Part shown: in pieces, positions 6,533 through 10,562 of the stretch
Layout: every line of letters starts with the position of its first letter
Numbering within the stretch: position 1 is the first letter of the stretch
NCBI GenBank assembly: GCA_029009035.1
Contig: JAQXJQ010000001.1
Span: 1-10,562 of the forward strand
Direction: 5' to 3'
Source of the DNA: Oscillospiraceae bacterium
GTDB lineage: Bacteria > Bacillota > Clostridia > Oscillospirales > Oscillospiraceae
Length of the DNA stretch: 10,562 nucleotides
The notes under the pieces: model-generated
What the model was told of the DNA's origin: nothing
Seen by the model: only the letters and a program-made list of their open reading frames with translations
The model's database searches: none
Position numbers and translations under genes: made by a program

Positions 6533-7978
6533 ATGCAGGACTATAAAGCCTTTTATGAATTGATGCTGGACAACTTTCCGGAGGGAGTCTATATTCTGGA
6601 CGGCGAGGGAAACTACATCTATGCCAACACGGCGTATATCCATCAGTGCGGCGTGGACAAAACAGAGCTGCTCTCCATGAATGTGCACGACTGGCTGAAG
6701 AATCAGCAGATCGATGTGTGTATTTCCGACATCGTCTTTCAGGAGAAGCGCCGTGTGGTCATGTTTCAGGATGTGGCCATCGAAGTCTCCAACAACCCTC
6801 CCTTCCGGCAGATGGTGATCTCCAGCCCCATTTTTGGCGCCAGCGGAAAGGTGGAATACATCCTTGCCGTCTGCCGTCCGCTGGATACCCTGGACGCCCT
6901 CTACCACGAGGCCAATTCCAAGCAGGTGGCCAAATCCTACACCGTTGCAAACGGCCGCTGGTCCGAAGAACAGGAGGTCGTGGCGGAAAGCCTTGCCATG
7001 CGGCATATCCTTCAAACCGCCCGGGAGATCGCCGATATCGATGTTTCCGTTCTCATCACCGGAGAATCGGGCACCGGCAAAGAGGTGGTGGCCCAGTGCA
7101 TCCACAACCAGGGAAAGCGAAACAAGCAGAAGATGGTGGTCATCAACTGTGCCGCTTTGCCGGAAAACCTGCTGGAGGCGGAGCTGTTCGGCTATGAAAA
7201 GGGCGCCTTTACCGGAGCCTCTCCCAACGGCAAGGCGGGTCTGTTCGAGCTGGCCTCCGGCGGCACCCTCTTTCTGGACGAGATCAATTCCCTTCCCATC
7301 GCCCTTCAGGGCAAGCTGCTGCGGGCCATTGAGACCAAAACCGTGCAGCGGATCGGCTCCACCAAGAGCAAGCAGGTGGATTTCCGCCTCATCTCTGCCA
7401 CCAACGAGAACCTGTTCCGGGCAGTGGAGGAAAAGCGTTTCCGCGCCGACCTGTTCTACCGGCTGAATGTGATCCCCCTCGAGCTTGCCCCACTCCGGGA
7501 GCGCAAGGAGGACATCGTCCCGCTGGCGCTCTATTTTCTCCAGCGGTACAACCGCAAATACAACAAAAGCAAGCAGTTTTCCCCCCGGACGCTGGAGTCC
7601 ATGCTGGACTACGACTGGGGCGGCAACGTCCGCGAGCTGAAGAACTTTGTGGAACGCTCCGTGGTCATGACAGTGGGCGACTATATTGACATCACCAACA
7701 TCCGCTCCGTGGCAGCCAGCCACGATCGCCGCGTCCACTCCACCGCCAACTACGATCAGCACGCCCACGGCTCCCCCGCGCCGGATGGGGCAGACAGCCG
7801 TCCCTTCTGGGAAGAGTGGATGGAGCATCAGCCCTCCCTGGACGAATACATGGACCGCTGCGAGCGGGAGTACCTGTCCTGGGCACTGGATAAATACAAG
7901 ACCACCTATATGGCAGCCAAGCAGCTGGGCACCAGCCAGTCCAGCATCATGCGCCGAAAAACCAAATACGGGCTTTGA
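6533..7978 (+). CDS. Sigma-54-dependent transcriptional activator (PAS-AAA+-HTH), 481 aa
   Basis: Enhancer-binding ATPase that remodels sigma-54 RNA polymerase. An N-terminal PAS domain (about 8-115, opening with LMLDNFPEGVYILDGEGN) probably senses a small molecule. The AAA+ domain (about 150-380) has Walker A GESGTGKE (177-184), an intact GAFTGA loop for contacting sigma-54 (224-229), Walker B GGTLFLDE (243-250) and the arginine-finger region RFRADLFYRLN. After a poorly conserved, charged linker (about 395-430), a C-terminal helix-turn-helix ends in MAAKQLGTSQSSIMRRKTKYG. There is no receiver domain, so it is not a two-component regulator. ATG 6533 follows GGAGGA (6518-6523) by 9 nt. The gene is divergent from the BKACE operon and followed by the lipoprotein esterase; both have -24/-12 promoters. 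Those are the likely targets, and the ligand is probably an intermediate of the pathway. All motifs needed for activity are present. Confidence 0.95.
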   Translation: MQDYKAFYELMLDNFPEGVYILDGEGNYIYANTAYIHQCGVDKTELLSMNVHDWLKNQQIDVCISDIVFQEKRRVVMFQDVAIEVSNNPPFRQMVISSPIFGASGKVEYILAVCRPLDTLDALYHEANSKQVAKSYTVANGRWSEEQEVVAESLAMRHILQTAREIADIDVSVLITGESGTGKEVVAQCIHNQGKRNKQKMVVINCAALPENLLEAELFGYEKGAFTGASPNGKAGLFELASGGTLFLDEINSLPIALQGKLLRAIETKTVQRIGSTKSKQVDFRLISATNENLFRAVEEKRFRADLFYRLNVIPLELAPLRERKEDIVPLALYFLQRYNRKYNKSKQFSPRTLESMLDYDWGGNVRELKNFVERSVVMTVGDYIDITNIRSVAASHDRRVHSTANYDQHAHGSPAPDGADSRPFWEEWMEHQPSLDEYMDRCEREYLSWALDKYKTTYMAAKQLGTSQSSIMRRKTKYGL

Positions 7979-7988
7979 GTTGAGGATC

Positions 7989-8029
7989 GGGCCGGGCTTT
8001 GCAGCAATGCGAAGCCCGGCCCTTTTGCT
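7989..8029 (+). terminator. Intrinsic terminator of the activator gene
   Basis: A GC-rich 11-bp stem (7989-7999 with 8012-8022) has a 12-nt loop and is followed by TTTTGCTTTT (8023-8032). It lies directly after the activator stop and insulates the sigma-54 promoter downstream. Confidence 0.9.
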
Positions 8030-8030
8030 T

Positions 8031-8048
8031 TTGGTGGGTCTGCACCAA
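8031..8048. promoter_or_regulatory. Inverted repeat TTGGTG-N6-CACCAA upstream of the esterase promoter
   Basis: A perfect 6-bp inverted repeat is centred at 8039-8040, about -70 from the predicted sigma-54 start of the lipoprotein gene. The position suits an activator site, but the bases differ from the GTC-N6-GAC boxes, so it could be chance or another regulator's operator. Confidence 0.35.
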
Positions 8049-8082
8049 TGCTGCCTTTCCTTCATACGCAAATCTGTTAAGT

Positions 8083-8098
8083 TGGCACGAAAATTGCA
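8083..8098 (+). promoter_or_regulatory. Sigma-54 (-24/-12) promoter of the lipoprotein esterase
   Basis: TGGCACGAAAATTGCA matches the sigma-54 consensus TGGCACG-N4-TTGCW at every defined position with exact spacing. The predicted start is near 8109, 51 nt before the ATG. The neighbouring gene encodes a sigma-54 activator with all needed motifs. Confidence 0.92.
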
Positions 8099-8159
8099 AA
8101 AACATTATCATGAGATTGCCTGTATTTTTGGCAAAAAAGAGTTGAAAGGTTGGGGAACA

Positions 8160-10562
8160 ATGAAAAGAGCAACAGTACTCCTTCTGGCGCTGGCCATGAT
8201 CCTTCCCATGGTGGCCTGTAAAAAGAGCGGGGAGCAGACGCCTGCGCCCGCGGCAAGGGACACCTGGGAGCAGCGCACCGAAAAAATGACCCAGGAAGAA
8301 GTCGATCAGGCTCCCTCCGCAGATCAGTTGGTCACCATCGAGACCAAGCTGGGTTCCGTGCAGGGCGTTCAGAAAGACGGCTACCGCGAGTACCGCGGCC
8401 TGCGCTACGCCAATGCCCAGCGTTGGCAGGAGGCCGTGGCGGTGACCACCCCCTGGACCGGCGTGTACGACGCCACCAAGTGGGGCGATCGCTGTATGCA
8501 GTTCAAGGGCATCTACGGCTTTGCCGACAGCGTCATCAACCAGTTCTATGACGACGAGTCCCTGGTCAGCTTCCCCGCCGGCTACAGCGAGGACGCCCTG
8601 AACCTGAACATCTGGACTCCCGATGACGCCAAGGACTGCCCCGTGCTGGTCTACATCCACGGCGGCGCTTTCATGACCGGCAGCAACACCGATCCCTCCA
8701 CCGACGGCGAGGCCTATGCCGACCACGGCGTGGTCACCGTCGCCATCAACTACCGTCTCGGCCCCTGGTCCAATGTGTACGGCGACGGCTACACCGGCAA
8801 CCTGGCGCTGAAGGATCAGCTCACCGCCATCCGCTGGGTGAAGGACAACATCGCCGACTACGGCGGCGATCCCAGCAAGATCACCATCATGGGCGAGAGC
8901 GCCGGCGCCATGAGCGTCCAGAACCTGCTGATGACCCCCCTGATGGAGGAGGGCCTTATTTCCGGCGCCATTATGATGAGCGGCGGCGGTTACCTGGGCA
9001 ACGACAAGCCCATGAGCGCCTCCACCATGGATGTCATCTGGCAGCAGGTCAAGCTGGCCTGCGGCTATAACTCCATTTCCGATATGCTGGGTCTCTCCTC
9101 CAAGGAACTGTTTGAGTCCTGGGCACTGAATTTGGGCAAGCTGAGCTCCTCCGCCGCCACCCCCATCATGGACGGCGAGGCGCTGGTGGAGCGTGCCGAT
9201 CAGGCGCTGGCCAACGGCCATGTCCAGAACGTGCCCACCATGATCGGTATGCTCAGCGAGGATATGACGCCTTACAACCTGTATAAGGCTGCCGTCAACT
9301 ACGCCATCGGCAGCGCCGGCGCCGGCAACAAGCCCGTCTACCTGTACTACTTCGACCGCCAGCAGCCCGGCGAGAACAAGTTTGGCGCCTTCCACGCCGC
9401 CGACCTGTACTACGCCTTCGGCACCCTGTACCGCAACTGGCGTCCCTTTGACGAGGTGGACTACCGCATTTCCCACGACATGATCGACTACATCACCAAC
9501 TTCGTCAAGACCGGTGATCCCAACGGTGCCGGCCTTGCCACCTGGGAGCCTGCCACCGTCGAATCTCAGCAGTTCATGCACTTCGGTGACGAAGAGGCCG
9601 CCATGATGACGCCCGACAAGTCCTTCCTGAACGACAACCAGTACAACAAGCCCTCCTTCCCCTCCGCCGACAAGATCAAGTACCCCGGCGTCGAGGAGCC
9701 CACCGGGAGCGACGCTTCCTTCGATCTGACCAATGCCCGGACTGCCACCAAGGACGACCTGGTCGGCACCTGGAACTATGTCGGTCTTTACAAGGAAGGC
9801 GCCTGGAACACCATGAAGGACAAATTTGTCATCACCGACGGCACCTTCACCTACGGTCAGTATGCCTCCTCCATCACCTTTGACGGGAACGTCATGAACA
9901 TCATCGACTGGGGCTGCACCATGACCTGCTGGTTCAATCCCGCCGGTCAGCTGATCATCGAGGACAGCCGCAATATGTACTATGTCTGCGAGGACCCCGC
10001 CAACGCGCCCTCCGAGCCCTCCGGCGGTGAAGTCCAGTTCGACCTGACCAACGCCAAGGCCGCCGCCAAGAGCGACCTCGTCGGCACCTGGAACTACATC
10101 GGCCTGCAGAAGGACGGAGCCTGGACCAAGATGGCCGATAAGTTTGTTATCACCGACGGCACCTTCACCTACGGCCAGTATGCCTCCTCCATCACCTTTG
10201 ACAAGAACGTGATGAATATCATCGACTGGGGCTGCACCATGACCTGCTGGTTCAATCCCGCCGGTCAGCTGATCATTGAGGACAGCCGCAATATGTACTA
10301 TGTCTGCGAGGATCCCAACGGCACGGCCTCCACTCCCCCCGAGCAGCCCGCCGCTTCCGATGAGTTCGACCTGACCAACGCCAAGACCGCCGCCAAGAAC
10401 GATCTGATCGGCACCTGGGACTATGTCGGTCTGAAGGCAGGCGGCGCCTGGACCAAGCAGGCTGACAAGTTCGTCATCGCCGAGCGCACCTTCACCTCCG
10501 GTCAGTATGCCTCCTCCATCACCTTTGACAAGAATGTGATGAAGGTCATCGACTGGGGCTGC
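8160..10562 (+). CDS. Lipoprotein type-B carboxylesterase with C-terminal tandem repeats (partial, 801 aa seen)
   Basis: Open to the window end without a stop, so the C terminus is missing. A lipoprotein signal (KR, a hydrophobic run, then MVAC with Cys20 as the lipidated residue) predicts anchoring on the outer face of the membrane. A short charged linker follows. Residues about 58-500 form a type-B carboxylesterase with oxyanion motif HGGAF (167-171), nucleophile Ser247 in GESAG, acid Glu367 in LSEDM and His412 in FHAADLYYAFG: a complete triad. After a Pro/Gly-rich linker come three tandem modules (from residues 521, 627 and 736) of about 93 residues, each beginning FDLTNA, with LVGTW and DWGCTMTCWF; I do not recognise this family. 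The ATG is preceded by AAAGG (8145-8149), 10 nt away. It is driven by a consensus sigma-54 promoter and would de-esterify a substrate outside the cell before uptake. It is only distantly similar to the other esterase here, so they are not a recent duplication. Confidence 0.93.
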   Translation, partial: MKRATVLLLALAMILPMVACKKSGEQTPAPAARDTWEQRTEKMTQEEVDQAPSADQLVTIETKLGSVQGVQKDGYREYRGLRYANAQRWQEAVAVTTPWTGVYDATKWGDRCMQFKGIYGFADSVINQFYDDESLVSFPAGYSEDALNLNIWTPDDAKDCPVLVYIHGGAFMTGSNTDPSTDGEAYADHGVVTVAINYRLGPWSNVYGDGYTGNLALKDQLTAIRWVKDNIADYGGDPSKITIMGESAGAMSVQNLLMTPLMEEGLISGAIMMSGGGYLGNDKPMSASTMDVIWQQVKLACGYNSISDMLGLSSKELFESWALNLGKLSSSAATPIMDGEALVERADQALANGHVQNVPTMIGMLSEDMTPYNLYKAAVNYAIGSAGAGNKPVYLYYFDRQQPGENKFGAFHAADLYYAFGTLYRNWRPFDEVDYRISHDMIDYITNFVKTGDPNGAGLATWEPATVESQQFMHFGDEEAAMMTPDKSFLNDNQYNKPSFPSADKIKYPGVEEPTGSDASFDLTNARTATKDDLVGTWNYVGLYKEGAWNTMKDKFVITDGTFTYGQYASSITFDGNVMNIIDWGCTMTCWFNPAGQLIIEDSRNMYYVCEDPANAPSEPSGGEVQFDLTNAKAAAKSDLVGTWNYIGLQKDGAWTKMADKFVITDGTFTYGQYASSITFDKNVMNIIDWGCTMTCWFNPAGQLIIEDSRNMYYVCEDPNGTASTPPEQPAASDEFDLTNAKTAAKNDLIGTWDYVGLKAGGAWTKQADKFVIAERTFTSGQYASSITFDKNVMKVIDWGC
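9720..9998 (+). repeat. Esterase C-terminal repeat 1 (93 codons)
   Basis: Encodes residues 521-613 of the lipoprotein, from FDLTNART to YYVCEDP. The LVGTW start recalls lipocalin-like beta-barrels, but that is only a resemblance. A Pro/Ser-rich linker of 13 residues separates it from repeat 2. Confidence 0.92.
10038..10316 (+). repeat. Esterase C-terminal repeat 2 (93 codons)
   Basis: Same length as repeat 1, starting 318 nt later. In the last 177 nt (10140-10316 against 9822-9998) I count 9 base differences, which change only one amino acid (Gly to Lys). The first third differs more. Confidence 0.92.
10365..10562 (+). repeat. Esterase C-terminal repeat 3 (partial)
   Basis: Begins FDLTNAKTAAK 327 nt after repeat 2 and runs to DWGC, where the window ends. 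It is slightly more divergent (VIAERTFTSG in place of VITDGTFTYG). Whether more copies follow cannot be seen. Confidence 0.88.

Noticed and set aside
8110..8145. An 11-codon open frame beginning at the predicted sigma-54 transcription start
   Set aside because: It has no ribosome binding site and no coding signature; such a short frame is expected by chance.
6485..9581. Two long minus-strand open frames (6485-8071 and 7947-9581) antisense to the activator and the lipoprotein esterase
   Set aside because: They lie over genes with clear motifs on the + strand, cross a terminator and promoter, and show no family features.

Overview
The window looks like chromosomal DNA of a GC-rich, anaerobic, gut-type Clostridium relative (Firmicutes, plausibly Oscillospiraceae). 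This is inferred from strong AGGAGG-type ribosome binding sites, a C/G-rich third-codon bias, a Gram-positive-style lipoprotein, a PAS-AAA+ sigma-54 activator of the clostridial type and a beta-keto acid cleavage enzyme. No rRNA, tRNA, CRISPR array, IS element or phage gene was seen.

Layout. Positions 1-260 are a dense run of perfect hairpins without a credible gene. A cytoplasmic type-B carboxylesterase follows on the + strand (285-1769, GTG start). It ends at a bidirectional terminator shared with a convergent minus-strand operon. Read from its promoter, that operon is: beta-keto acid cleavage enzyme (6308-5460), GH2 beta-mannosidase (5388-2878), PfkB sugar kinase (2799-1846). Divergent from it is a PAS-AAA+-HTH sigma-54 activator (6533-7978), closed by a strong terminator. 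Last comes a second type-B esterase, a lipoprotein (8160 to beyond 10562), with at least three C-terminal tandem repeats of about 93 residues. It is cut by the window edge.

How the parts work together. A textbook -24/-12 sigma-54 promoter lies before the lipoprotein esterase, and a near-consensus one lies before the divergent operon. Two nearly identical GTC-N6-GAC boxes, centred exactly 42 bp apart, sit between that operon promoter and the activator gene. They lie at about -74 and -116 from the predicted sigma-54 start, where enhancer sites for such activators are expected. The first also overlaps the activator's own predicted sigma-70 start, which suggests autoregulation. My reading is a local sigma-54 regulon. 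A surface-anchored esterase de-acylates a substrate, GH2 opens a glycoside in the cytoplasm, a PfkB kinase phosphorylates the released sugar, and the BKACE enzyme processes a beta-keto acid. The combination suggests catabolism of an acylated glycoside or a related compound. The substrate cannot be read from the sequence.
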